Source of the DNA: Paenibacillus mesophilus
GTDB lineage: Bacteria; Bacillota; Bacilli; Paenibacillales; NBRC-103111
NCBI RefSeq assembly: GCF_005938385.1
Contig: NZ_VCRA01000004.1
Coordinates: 62,001-126,000 of the forward strand
Direction of reading: 5' to 3'
Length of the DNA: 64,000 nt
This document shows positions 49,423 to 59,040 of this stretch, one piece after another; the first letter of the stretch is position 1; the number at the start of each line of letters is the position of its first letter. The notes beneath the pieces are model-generated. The model had not been told where the DNA came from and did no database searches. It saw only the letters and a list, made by a program, of their open reading frames with translations. Both the position numbers and the translations under genes were made by a program.

Positions 49423-52400
49423 TTATTCCATCGTTGCGTTCAGGATCGTCTGACCGTCCTGCTTCGCCTTGAACTTGATCGTCGTAATCTCGCCCGACCA
49501 GGACGTACCCGGCACGATATTCCGGCCCACCTTGTACTCGATGCGTCCAGGCGTTACGGCGACGGTCAGAAGAGATCCGGCAATGCTGCCCGAGCCCGTT
49601 TCCAGCGCCGGAGTGAAGTCGTATAAGTCTACAATCTCTACCGCATCGGGATCATACGTCACGACGAACATTTTCTCCCAGAAGTCCTGAACGTTGTGAG
49701 CAAACAGCATCAAGTCGAACGGTTGGTCTCGCTCGGCCTGAACGACATATGCCGGATTGGTCGTGCTTTTCACTACGGCGGGACTCCACGCCGTTACGCC
49801 TGTCACGTTCTTCGCCCTCAGCCTGTACGTATGGGATGTGCCAGGCGCCAAATTTCTGTGTACGTAATTGGTTCCGCCGTCAATACCGACCTTGCTACCG
49901 TCGATCTCGAGATCGTATCCGCTCGCGCCGTCGACCCTCTCCCAACGCAGCTCGATCAACCGGTCCGAAGCGATAGCCTTCAGCTCCTTCGGGGCGTCCG
50001 GCGGATTCGGCAGCGTCGAAAGAGACATGATGGCGACCCAGCCGCCGTCCACTCCGCCAATCCGTACGCGAACTTTATACGTATGGAATTCGTTCGCTGT
50101 CAGCCCCGCGTGGTAATAAATCGTTTCCTTGCCGATGTTTTGCAGCACGCCATCGACTTCAATATCGTATTCGGCATCGCGGGCGACCGTGTCCCAGGAG
50201 AACGTGATGGTCGTATTCGTCACAATCGCCGCCATGTTGGTCAGCGAGAACGAATGCTGCTCGGCGGGCAAAGTCGAGATGGCGATAGCTCCGCTCCATT
50301 CGCTGTAACCGCTGATGTTCTTCGCTCTTACCTTGTACGTATGGGGGGTTCCCTCGGCCAAGCCGGAATGGACGTAGCGCGTCTCGGCCCCGCTCGGCAC
50401 GATCTGGCCGTCTATCTCCACCTCGTAGCTGTCCGCATGAAGCACTTGGTACCACATGATCGTTATCGTCGTCTCGTCCGACGTCGCCATCAGGTTCGTC
50501 GGGATGGCCGGCTTCTCCGGATGGGTCGTCACATCCAGCGGTGCGCTCCATGCACTTTTGCCCCCCGCATTGGTGGCGCGCACCCGGTACGTATGACCGC
50601 TTAACGGCTCAAGCCCCTCGTGCACATAAGTCGTACTCGTACCGTTGTCCACGATCAGGTCGTCCACTTCGATTTCGTATGCCGCTGCCCGTGCGGCTTC
50701 GGCCCAATGGACGGTAACGGTATGGATCGACAGATCGGCACGTAATTGCCCCGGCGTTTCGGGCGGATAAGGCAATGTCGTTACTGCGAGCGGAGCGCTC
50801 CAGGCGCTTGCGCCGCCGATATTTACGGCACGGACCCGGTATGTGTGGGCCGTTTCCGGCTGTAATCCGAAATGCGTGTAAGTCGTTTGATTGCCGACCC
50901 CGATAATATTACCGCCGTCCACTTCGATATCGTAGCTGTCTGCCTTCGCTGCTGTTTCCCAAACCAAGGTTACGGCCGTCTGCGTGGAATTCCCTGCAAG
51001 TCCGGCAGGCGTCCCCGGCGGGTTCGGCAACGTAAATACGGTCGACGGCTGGCTCCAGCCGCTTCCGCCTCCGGCGTTATGCACGCGTACACGATACGTA
51101 TGGCGGGTTTCGGGGAACAGCCCCGAATGCGTGTAGCTTACAGCCGTTCCATTCGGGACGACGGCTCCGTCGACCTCAATGTCATAGCCGGTCGCTCCGA
51201 TTGTGGCCGGCCAGCTTATGGTAATCGCGGATTGGGTTCTTGATGACGTCAAGTTTGCAGGAGCATTGGCCAGCGTCGTGACGGACGCCGCATTGCTCCA
51301 ACCCGTTGCCTCCCCTCCACCGTTCAGCGCCAGCGCTTGAATACCGTATGTCGTATTGGCGGCGAGTCCGTAGATGCCGATCTCTTTATTCATGAGCGTT
51401 ATCGAGGTCGGAACGCTTGTGAGAGCTCCTGATGCCGTGACGTATTGATTCCCTACCCGAATCTGATACAAAGTAGAAGCCGGGTTTGCGTCGGTCAGCC
51501 TGATGCCGACGGATGATTCCGTCGACTGGGATATGGCGACCGATGGGGTTTGGGCTTTGGTGTAGACAATCCGTTGCCTTGCGGCGGTATGACCCAGTCT
51601 ATCTCTTGCCTCTATATTGACACTGTAAGCTGTATTGGGCACCAAAGCTTGGGCTGTAAACGAAGGACTCGATACCCATGTACTTCCAGTCCCACCCACA
51701 CCGAAACGATAAGGCTCGTCTGCCAATCCGATTCCCCCGTCCACTGCTGCCGCCGTAACCGTAATGGCTGTTTCTGTGGATGATGTCTGAAAGTTTGTCA
51801 AGACGGGGGGTGTCTTGTCGACGACGAAAGAAATCGTCTGTTCGATCGGCTGGTTCGAACGATCGGTTACCTCGACTCGAAGCACATGTCCCCCATCCGC
51901 CAAGCCGTCCACAGCCAGCGACTGGAACGTGACGACTTGGGGCGTTGCCGTGTTGGATATCGTTCTGGTGTCGCGCGGGCTAGCTTCCCCGTCCAAATAG
52001 TAACGAGTGTCCAAGATGTCGGCGTTACGATCGGATACCGATACTTGAACCGCCAGTTCCGTCCCGGACTGCCCGAATATTTGGTTTTGCACGGGGGACA
52101 GGATCGTAAGCGACGGAAAATTGGCAGGATTGACAAAAACGTACCAATAGCCGGACCAGGCGTGATAACCATTTACTGGATAGGACCAAATAGGAGCTGT
52201 TACCCGTTCCATAAAGTCGCCCTTTAAATAAACAGTAACTAGTTCGGGGACTGTCCATTCATACGTCCCATCCGTATAGGGCACATCCACCCACTCGGTG
52301 TCTGTGACAACCGTATATTTCTCCCAAGTCTGAAGAAGAACGTACCAGTAGCCGTCCCATTGATGATCATTTTCGGGATAGGTCCCTTCAGGAGCTGTGA

Positions 52401-52620
52401 CCCATTCTATAAAGGTACCCTTTGAATAGAAGGTAAACGGGAAGAGCCCTGGTTCGATACCCCAAGGATCCGGCATCCACTGGGTCTCCTCTTCCACCGT
52501 ATATTTCTCCCAAGTCTGAAGCACCGGTGCCGATGCTTGCACAGGCTGCGGATCGATGAATGAAAATCCCAACCCCAACAGCACTAACAAAAACGCCAGA
52601 ATTCCCTTAATTTTGCTCAA
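49423..52620 (-). CDS. Exported fibronectin-III protein, paralogue 2
   Basis: 1065 residues. A signal peptide (ILAFLLVLLGLGFSFIDPQPVQA) is followed by two tandem copies of a LQTWEKYTVxxxTEW...GxFxExVTAPxxxYPxxxxxxWxGYWYV head, then an Ig-like part, about eight FnIII domains and the cohesin-like C-terminal module. The C-terminal half is nearly identical to paralogue 1. The FnIII array likely forms an extended surface fibre. It lies 35 bp after the 1438-residue gene, so the two are probably co-transcribed. Confidence 0.85.
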   Translation of the reverse strand: MSKIKGILAFLLVLLGLGFSFIDPQPVQASAPVLQTWEKYTVEEETQWMPDPWGIEPGLFPFTFYSKGTFIEWVTAPEGTYPENDHQWDGYWYVLLQTWEKYTVVTDTEWVDVPYTDGTYEWTVPELVTVYLKGDFMERVTAPIWSYPVNGYHAWSGYWYVFVNPANFPSLTILSPVQNQIFGQSGTELAVQVSVSDRNADILDTRYYLDGEASPRDTRTISNTATPQVVTFQSLAVDGLADGGHVLRVEVTDRSNQPIEQTISFVVDKTPPVLTNFQTSSTETAITVTAAAVDGGIGLADEPYRFGVGGTGSTWVSSPSFTAQALVPNTAYSVNIEARDRLGHTAARQRIVYTKAQTPSVAISQSTESSVGIRLTDANPASTLYQIRVGNQYVTASGALTSVPTSITLMNKEIGIYGLAANTTYGIQALALNGGGEATGWSNAASVTTLANAPANLTSSRTQSAITISWPATIGATGYDIEVDGAVVPNGTAVSYTHSGLFPETRHTYRVRVHNAGGGSGWSQPSTVFTLPNPPGTPAGLAGNSTQTAVTLVWETAAKADSYDIEVDGGNIIGVGNQTTYTHFGLQPETAHTYRVRAVNIGGASAWSAPLAVTTLPYPPETPGQLRADLSIHTVTVHWAEAARAAAYEIEVDDLIVDNGTSTTYVHEGLEPLSGHTYRVRATNAGGKSAWSAPLDVTTHPEKPAIPTNLMATSDETTITIMWYQVLHADSYEVEIDGQIVPSGAETRYVHSGLAEGTPHTYKVRAKNISGYSEWSGAIAISTLPAEQHSFSLTNMAAIVTNTTITFSWDTVARDAEYDIEVDGVLQNIGKETIYYHAGLTANEFHTYKVRVRIGGVDGGWVAIMSLSTLPNPPDAPKELKAIASDRLIELRWERVDGASGYDLEIDGSKVGIDGGTNYVHRNLAPGTSHTYRLRAKNVTGVTAWSPAVVKSTTNPAYVVQAERDQPFDLMLFAHNVQDFWEKMFVVTYDPDAVEIVDLYDFTPALETGSGSIAGSLLTVAVTPGRIEYKVGRNIVPGTSWSGEITTIKFKAKQDGQTILNATME
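49437..50752 (-). repeat. Near-identical 1.3-kb duplication, copy 2
   Basis: Counterpart of 45850-47165. The sharp drop in identity beyond 50752 suggests recent gene conversion between the paralogues. Confidence 0.9.
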
Positions 52621-52655
52621 TGACGTCCCTCCATTAACCCGGTGAAGAAAGGATG

Positions 52656-55600
52656 CTACTCAACTGTATAAGTAATCTTCGAATACTCGTTCGTCTTCGA
52701 CATGAATTTAATAATGTTAACGGTCGTCTTATCCGCGTTCGAAACGGTGTATACGATTCGCCCGTTCGAGAACTCGCTGACCGAGATATTCGTTCCGCGA
52801 ATCGGGCCGGCCGCCAGCTCCGTCTCGGGGGTCGAGGCGCTTAAATCCAACACTTCCAGCTCCTCGGGGTTGTAAACGACCGTGATTTTCCGCTCAAGCG
52901 CGTCCGGCTTCTTCGGCGCCATGACGACAAAATTGAACATCGTATCCTGCCCCACATTGACGGTCAACTCCGGTGTCGTCCGCTGCTCCAACTGCCCCGA
53001 CCACCCGCTGGCGCCGCCGCTATTCAGAGCTCTGATCCGATACGTATGCATCGTATTGGGCGTAAGGCCTTGGTGAACATAACTTGTCCCGGTAATTCCG
53101 GCGACCGTTCTGCCGTCGATATCCAGTTCATAGCTCCGGCTGCCCGCCGCTGCCTCCCATCGGAGCGTGATGGAATCGGTCGCCGCCTCGGCCGTCAGGG
53201 ATCTGGGAATTTCGGGCGCTGTCGCTTGGGTCGCAAGAGTGCTCCATTCGCTCGATTCGCTCCACTCGCTTACCCCGTTCCCGTTCAAAGCTCTCACTCG
53301 GTACGTATGGCTGCTGTTCGAAGACAAGCCCGTATGGAGGAATATCGTTTCCGAGCCATTGTCCCGGATCGCCCCGTCCGCTTCGATTGCATATCCGGTC
53401 GCTCCAGCGACTTCCTCCCATTCCACCGCAATTTGCGAGCTTGTCGCTTCCATGCGGAGAATTCGAGGTGCCGCAAGCGAAGTCGCTTTCGTTACGGCAT
53501 CGCTCCAATCCCCGACGGCCGAGCCGTTCTTCGCTCTGACCCGGTAGGCGTGCCAAGTATAAGGCGACAGTCCGGTATGCCGATATTGGACGGCAACCCC
53601 GACGTCGGTAATTTCTCCATCCGCCATCAAGTCATAGCCGCTTGCCCCTTGGACCGCATTCCAGGAGACAAGGATCGATGAAGTTGTTACTTCCCCTGTA
53701 GTAACACTCGGTTTATCCAGTCCTGTCGACTTCGAAACAGCCGCGCTCCACTCTCCCGCGCCCGCATCGCTTCTTGCGCGGACTTTATACGTATGCGTCG
53801 TGAACGGAGCGAGTCCGCCATGAGTGAATACAGTGTTCAGCCCGTTATCGACCAAAGTCCCGTCCGCTTCCATCTCATAAGCGACGGCCCCTATTACCGG
53901 TTCCCACGATACGACGATCTCGTTGCTCGTCGACACGGCCTGCACATTCGCCGGGATAGGGGGAAGCGTCTTTCGGATCAAACGTTCGCCCCAATGACCC
54001 GCCACGGCACCATTCTTGGCTCGTACCCGGTATGCGTGCTCCGTGTTCGGATTCAGCTCCCCGTGCGTGTAGGACGTGATTATGCCGCTAGCGAGGACGA
54101 CCCCGTCCGCTTCAATATCGTATCCCGTTGCACCGGTAACCCCTTCCCAGTTCAGAACGATCGCCGATGCGGACACATCGGCCCGCAACAGCCCGGGAAT
54201 GGACGGCAATGTGATCGCCGTGATCGGAGAACTCCATTCGGTAGCGCCTTCCGCGTTCTTCGCCTTGACGCGGTACGTGTGAGTCGTATTGGGCACAAGT
54301 CCGGTATGAACATACGATGGCTTGGCAGCGTCGCCTATCGGAACGCCGTCCGCCTCGATTTCGTACATGGTCGCACCTGCGGAAGCGTCCCAAGATAGCG
54401 TAATCTCCGTATCTTGCGCCACCACCTTCAAGTTTCCGGGTACGCCCGGCAGCGTGGAATCCGCGGCGATGGAGGTCCATTTCCCGAAGCCGCTCGAGTT
54501 TTTGGCGCGAATCCGGTACGTATGCTGAGTATTCGGGTTTAGTAAATTGTCCGTATATTGAGTCGAGTTGCCGTTATCGACGATCGTGTTGTACACGTCA
54601 AGGTCATAACCGGTCGCACCCGTTACAGCTTCCCATTCCACCGTGATCGAGTTGCTGCTCGTCCGGGTCCGTACATGCTGCGGAATTCCTGGCAGTGTCC
54701 ATTTTCGCGATATGGGTGTCCATTCTCCGGTCACCGCCTGCGTCTTAGCCCGGACTCTGTAGCTGTGCTCGGTACCTGGCTGCAGCGGTTCGTGCATATA
54801 GAAGGTGTCCCCGTTGTTGTTGCGGATTACGCCGTCCGTTTCGATTTCGTAGCTGGTCGCCCCCGGAACCGGCAGCCATGCGACCCCGATCGTAGTCTCG
54901 GTCGGACTCATCTCCGTAATCGTCGAAGTCCCGAGCAACGTTGCGGCGGGCAACGTTTCGCTCCATTCTCCGGTTACGATGCCGCTCTTGGCCCGCACCC
55001 GATACGTATGCAGCGTCCCGGGCGCCAAATCCGAGTGGACGTAAGAAACTCCGTTCCCGGCATCGACGATAACCCCATCCTTTTCCACCTCATAGCTGTC
55101 GGCAAAACGGACGGCCGCCCAACCGAGCGAGATGGAAGTTTCCGTCGACTGTGAGGTCAACTGCTGCGGAACTCCGACCGGATACAGCTGGTTTCGCGGA
55201 ATGACGTCCTTCGCTTGCGAGACGCTTTCCCATAAGAGTTGAATGGCCGAGACGCCGTTCGTTTCGCGGTATTCCAGTTGAATGTCATAACGTTTCCCGG
55301 CCTCCAGCCGGATGGAGCCGCTTCGCTCGTTCCGGTCGTGCGCCCCCCAATTATCGATGAGCAGCGAATCGTTTATCCAAAGCCGTGTTCCACCGTGAGC
55401 AGACGTATAGAACGTGTAGGTTTCGGAAAAAGTAGGCTCCACTTGTCCCGTCCAGCGTACGGAAAACGAATCGCCGCCGACTCCCGGCGCGGGCGCTCCG
55501 TGCCCCCAATCGAAATCGACAACCCCGTCAATTCTCGAATGCCGGGGCGAAGCCAAGCTTTCCTGTGCGAAATAAACGCCCTTCAAACCGGTTCCCCGAC

Positions 55601-56972
55601 CCGTCTCCGACAAGGTCGATTTTTGAAGTATACCGCTCCATCCGCGCACACCGTCGCTCATACGCGCCCTTACCCGGTACGAATGGCGGGTATTCGGCTC
55701 CAGACCGTCATGAAGGAAAGTGACGGCGGCTCCGTTGTCGAGAATTCGTCCGTCCGCTTCGACTTCATATCCGACCGCACCTATTACTTCATCCCATGAC
55801 AAGGCGATCGAACGGCTCGTGCTGACCGCCTTCAGATTGGCGGGGATATCCGAGAGGAACAGCTTCGTGATCGCCGCACTCCAGTCGCTTGCGACGGAAC
55901 CGCTCTTCGCGCGAATCCGATATGTGTGCTCCGTATTGGGCATCAGGCCCCCGTGGACGTAAACGGTGTTTGTACCGACATCCGTTGCGAGTCCGTCCAC
56001 TTCCAACTCATAAGAGCTCGCTCCGGCCACCGCATCCCAAGCTACCGTGATGGCGTTGTTCGCTGCCGTCGCCCGGAGGTTGGCGGGAACCGCTATTTTC
56101 GACGTCGCCGTCACCGGTGCGCTCCAATCCCCGGCGATCTCCGGCACCTTCGCACGAATCCGGTATGTGTGCTGCGTATTGGGCGATACCGCATGCACAA
56201 ATGTCGTATTCGCGCCGTTATCTGCCACAACTCCATCGGCCTCCACGTCATAACCCGCGGCTCCCGGAACCGGATCCCATGACAGCGTTATGGAATTGCT
56301 CGCCGCCGTCGTCCCGACGTTGCCCGGAACCCCCGGGATGAACGGCGGATTCAACTGGCTTTTCGGAATGACTTCCTTCGCCTGGCTTGCGCTGGACCAG
56401 AGTAGCCTTGCTCTCGCAGCCCCGTTGTCCTCCACATACTCCATCCTGATCGTATGGGCTTGTCCGGCCGTCAGCGAGACGGTTGCGTCCTCGGTAATAT
56501 TGTTGTGGGCGGTCCACCGGTCGATCAGCAATTGACCGTCCACCCATAACCGAACCCCGCCGTGACTTTCCGTATGAAGCGTGTACGTTTCCGTATATCT
56601 CGGCGTAAGCTTTCCGTTCCATCTGACCGTAAAGTCTCCGCCGATTCCCGGGGCCGGGTTCCCGTTGCCCCAATTGAAGTCGATCGTTTCGTCTATCCGA
56701 ACGACCTCTTGGCCTGCAAACTGATTCCCGTTGTAGTACTCGGCCCGAAGTCCGCGTCCGTTGCCGGAAGGCGAAATCGAATATACCGATCCGTATACCG
56801 ATTGCGCGACGGACGCCAGCTGCGCTTCGGCATTCGCCCGCCCCCTATCCGTTCCGAACATGCCGGGAATTATCAGCTGCACCAGTACAATTACACAGAG
56901 TAGAGCTGAGATGGGTGGTGTTGGTGTGAATTTACGATTATTCGTAAAATCGCACTTGAATCTGTTGGACAT
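52656..56972 (-). CDS. Giant exported PA14/fibronectin-III protein
   Basis: 1438 residues from ATG 56972 (GGAGG 8 bases upstream; the ATG at 56987 overlaps that site). The signal or anchor segment is ISALLCVIVLVQLIIPGMFG. Two PA14 domains (~65-215 and ~455-610; GLRAEYYNGNQF...GGVRLWVDGQLLIDRW and GLKGVYF...GGTRLWINDSLLIDNW) may bind carbohydrate. Three FnIII domains lie between them and nine after, and a cohesin-like module ends the protein (MFNFVVMAPKKPDALERKITVVYNPEELEVLDL). It is the first gene after the c-di-GMP riboswitch and heads the FnIII/RHS locus. A surface adhesin or scaffold role is inferred. Confidence 0.85.
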   Translation of the reverse strand: MSNRFKCDFTNNRKFTPTPPISALLCVIVLVQLIIPGMFGTDRGRANAEAQLASVAQSVYGSVYSISPSGNGRGLRAEYYNGNQFAGQEVVRIDETIDFNWGNGNPAPGIGGDFTVRWNGKLTPRYTETYTLHTESHGGVRLWVDGQLLIDRWTAHNNITEDATVSLTAGQAHTIRMEYVEDNGAARARLLWSSASQAKEVIPKSQLNPPFIPGVPGNVGTTAASNSITLSWDPVPGAAGYDVEADGVVADNGANTTFVHAVSPNTQHTYRIRAKVPEIAGDWSAPVTATSKIAVPANLRATAANNAITVAWDAVAGASSYELEVDGLATDVGTNTVYVHGGLMPNTEHTYRIRAKSGSVASDWSAAITKLFLSDIPANLKAVSTSRSIALSWDEVIGAVGYEVEADGRILDNGAAVTFLHDGLEPNTRHSYRVRARMSDGVRGWSGILQKSTLSETGRGTGLKGVYFAQESLASPRHSRIDGVVDFDWGHGAPAPGVGGDSFSVRWTGQVEPTFSETYTFYTSAHGGTRLWINDSLLIDNWGAHDRNERSGSIRLEAGKRYDIQLEYRETNGVSAIQLLWESVSQAKDVIPRNQLYPVGVPQQLTSQSTETSISLGWAAVRFADSYEVEKDGVIVDAGNGVSYVHSDLAPGTLHTYRVRAKSGIVTGEWSETLPAATLLGTSTITEMSPTETTIGVAWLPVPGATSYEIETDGVIRNNNGDTFYMHEPLQPGTEHSYRVRAKTQAVTGEWTPISRKWTLPGIPQHVRTRTSSNSITVEWEAVTGATGYDLDVYNTIVDNGNSTQYTDNLLNPNTQHTYRIRAKNSSGFGKWTSIAADSTLPGVPGNLKVVAQDTEITLSWDASAGATMYEIEADGVPIGDAAKPSYVHTGLVPNTTHTYRVKAKNAEGATEWSSPITAITLPSIPGLLRADVSASAIVLNWEGVTGATGYDIEADGVVLASGIITSYTHGELNPNTEHAYRVRAKNGAVAGHWGERLIRKTLPPIPANVQAVSTSNEIVVSWEPVIGAVAYEMEADGTLVDNGLNTVFTHGGLAPFTTHTYKVRARSDAGAGEWSAAVSKSTGLDKPSVTTGEVTTSSILVSWNAVQGASGYDLMADGEITDVGVAVQYRHTGLSPYTWHAYRVRAKNGSAVGDWSDAVTKATSLAAPRILRMEATSSQIAVEWEEVAGATGYAIEADGAIRDNGSETIFLHTGLSSNSSHTYRVRALNGNGVSEWSESSEWSTLATQATAPEIPRSLTAEAATDSITLRWEAAAGSRSYELDIDGRTVAGITGTSYVHQGLTPNTMHTYRIRALNSGGASGWSGQLEQRTTPELTVNVGQDTMFNFVVMAPKKPDALERKITVVYNPEELEVLDLSASTPETELAAGPIRGTNISVSEFSNGRIVYTVSNADKTTVNIIKFMSKTNEYSKITYTVE

Positions 56973-57039
56973 TGAATCGGCCTCCATTACAATCCATTTT
57001 CATGCACAATACCGTCTTTCCCCCCATGTTCCGCCCAAA

Positions 57040-57182
57040 AAGAACGCAAAAAAACCAAGCTGCTGTTGGCAACCCGGCTGCCGTAACCGTTCATGCCCGT
57101 TTGGGACTGCATGACCGGCCTTAGGCCCGTGGCTTTGCGTCTCCGCCTTTCGACGGATTTGCCTTTTCAATTTCACTTGGTT
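57040..57182 (-). promoter_or_regulatory. Cyclic-di-GMP-I (GEMM) riboswitch upstream of the FnIII/RHS locus
   Basis: On the minus strand GGCAAATCC, a GAAA-capped stem (CCGTCGAAAGGCGG), GACGCAAAGCC, ACGGGCCTAAGG, a P3 arm and GCAGCCGGGTTGCC give the full aptamer (57068-57163). Just downstream CTTGG is followed by seven U residues. CTTGGTT can pair with AACCAAG at the 5' edge (57176-57182) or with CCAA at the aptamer end, giving alternative structures typical of transcription control. The leader ends ~70 bases before the PA14/FnIII gene. Confidence 0.88.
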
Positions 57183-57199
57183 TACCGGGCGTGAACCTG

Positions 57200-57766
57200 A
57201 TAACAAGTACGAGCTAACCCCTGCTTCTCCTGCTAAGGTACCATATTTGTATCATTGCTAGTAATGTATTCCATTCCTATAGACCTATTTCCTTTTCGTC
57301 TTTCTGTGAATTTTGACACATTTCGGCATCTTTTCTGTCGAATTGCCACAACATTAAGAAAAATGTCTAACGACGTACTTCAAGGATGAACGACCGTGTC
57401 GTATTTCGCTTTAACACTTTAGCGAACTTAAACATTATCGATAAGAAAAACCGTGACTTCTACTCCCAAAGGCCATTCGTCATTCAATGAACCAAATTTG
57501 TTTATTAGCGAACTTCTCTGCGCTATTTGGCTCCACTTCTCGGTAATTGGAGGAACAATGAACCTAGAGTAACAATTACTGAACTTAAGTTTGATAATAG
57601 TAAAATTGGGTTCGTTATTCGCTGTATTCGGCCATCTGGTGAGCGAATAGCGCAATAGAGTTCAGTAATAGTGAAGTTTGGTTCGTTCAAGCCAATTTCC
57701 AAAGTACCTATGCAAAAAGTCACCCTTTCGCTTTAGTTCGGTAAAGAACTTAACCAATTTGATGTA
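57200..57766. other. Intergenic region with diverged inverted repeats
   Basis: No gene is supported here. The promoter of the riboswitch transcript must lie near 57200-57280 but I cannot place it. Two ~38-bp segments (57488-57526 and 57648-57685; ATAGCGCA, AGTTC, AGTTTGGTTC blocks) are diverged inverted copies. AGCGAACTT/AAGTTC motifs recur several times. This looks like a small non-coding repeat element. Confidence 0.4.
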
Positions 57767-57768
57767 AA

Positions 57769-57803
57769 AACAAAAACGGCCCCGCCATAAATGGCGAAAC
57801 CGC
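57769..57803 (-). terminator. Terminator of the metallophosphoesterase gene
   Basis: On the minus strand CGGTTTCGCCAT pairs with ATGGCGGGGCCG around TT, and TTTTTGTTTTT follows. Confidence 0.8.
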
Positions 57804-57815
57804 TAATTCTTTACT

Positions 57816-58964
57816 TTATTCAATTCCAAAAGTAACCCGCACCTCCAGCAGTTCCGAACGGCTGCCGATCCGAATCGGCGGGCCCCAGGTGCCGAAGCCG
57901 GACGAGACAATCGCATGCATCGCGCCTTTGCGCAGGTAGCCCCAATCGAGCTCGAATACCCGCCGCGTAATGAGGTGGTTCGGCATCATTTGCCCTCGAT
58001 GCGTATGCCCGGACACCATCAGGTCGACGCCCGCCTCCGCCGCCGCGCCGAGCATCCGAGGCTGGTGGTCGAGCAGCAAGATCGGCAGCGACTTGTCCGC
58101 CTCCCCGAGCAACTCCGCCACGCCGAGCCTCCCGTCGCCAGCGAACCGTTCAACCGACACATCCTTGCGGCCTGCCACGTAGAAGGCGTCGTCCACCTTC
58201 ACGACCCGGTCGACGAGCACCTCGATGCCGATTGCCTTCATCCGTTCGACATACTCGCCGATATGCCCGCCTATATATTCGTGATTGCCGAGCGATGCGT
58301 AGACGCCGAGCGGAGCTTGCAGCCCGCGCAGCACGTCGGCCATATTCTCGCGCACGAACGGTTCGATGCTGTCGTCCAGCACATCGCCGGGCAAGAGCAC
58401 GAGATCGGGCTGCAGCTCCCTTACCCGTTCGACCAGCCGCGCAAGGTGCCGCTTCCCGACAATCGTTCCGAGATGCAGATCGGAGGCGACCGCGATACGA
58501 AGATCCTCCCGCGATCCCGGCGATTTCCCGATATGAATGTCGTATCGGCGTACGGTCGGATTCGAGGCGTTCCATGCGCCGCGAATGAGAATGACGGCCA
58601 GAAGAAGCAGCAAAGTCCAACCGATTCCGAGCACCGCGCTGCGTGCATCCGCGCCTCCCAAGCGCAAACCGGCATAGAGCAGATCGGCTATAGGGAGCGC
58701 CAGCAGCAAATACAAGAGCACCGCTATCCCGTACGAGCCGATCAGTTTCAACCCGGTATACAGCCTGTACGGAAGCGCGCGTCGCAGCAGCATCGCCCCC
58801 AGATAGGAATAGGCGATCAGTCCGTATACGAGCCAATACGCCCAGTCCGCATCGCGGGTAACTGCGGCGTTCCAGAAGACGAGGCCGTTCCAGCCGATAT
58901 ACAGCGTAAGAACCAAATAAATGAGAAGTACGCAACCGATAAGAAGCGACGTCCGGATTTTCAA
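57816..58964 (-). CDS. Membrane-anchored metallophosphoesterase
   Basis: 382 residues from a TTG (AAGGAG 10 bases upstream). About four N-terminal membrane helices (residues 5-120) precede a calcineurin-like phosphoesterase domain. Its metal motifs are ASDLHLG, LPGDVLDD, GNHEYIGG, LLLDHQPR and VSGHTHRGQ, all intact. Related YkuE/YaeI-type proteins act on membrane or cell-wall phosphodiesters. It is on the same strand as the rhamnosidase gene but 76 bp away. Confidence 0.88.
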   Translation of the reverse strand: MKIRTSLLIGCVLLIYLVLTLYIGWNGLVFWNAAVTRDADWAYWLVYGLIAYSYLGAMLLRRALPYRLYTGLKLIGSYGIAVLLYLLLALPIADLLYAGLRLGGADARSAVLGIGWTLLLLLAVILIRGAWNASNPTVRRYDIHIGKSPGSREDLRIAVASDLHLGTIVGKRHLARLVERVRELQPDLVLLPGDVLDDSIEPFVRENMADVLRGLQAPLGVYASLGNHEYIGGHIGEYVERMKAIGIEVLVDRVVKVDDAFYVAGRKDVSVERFAGDGRLGVAELLGEADKSLPILLLDHQPRMLGAAAEAGVDLMVSGHTHRGQMMPNHLITRRVFELDWGYLRKGAMHAIVSSGFGTWGPPIRIGSRSELLEVRVTFGIE

Positions 58965-59040
58965 ATGAGCCCGTCTCCTTGCGTGAAATAGATTCCTTTC
59001 CTTTCTATTTTCTCACAAGACGGGCCTGATAGAAAGCGCG

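Noticed and set aside
46109..50604. Two identical 302-codon plus-strand frames
   Set aside because: They lie opposite the duplicated FnIII segment and are identical only because that DNA is duplicated.
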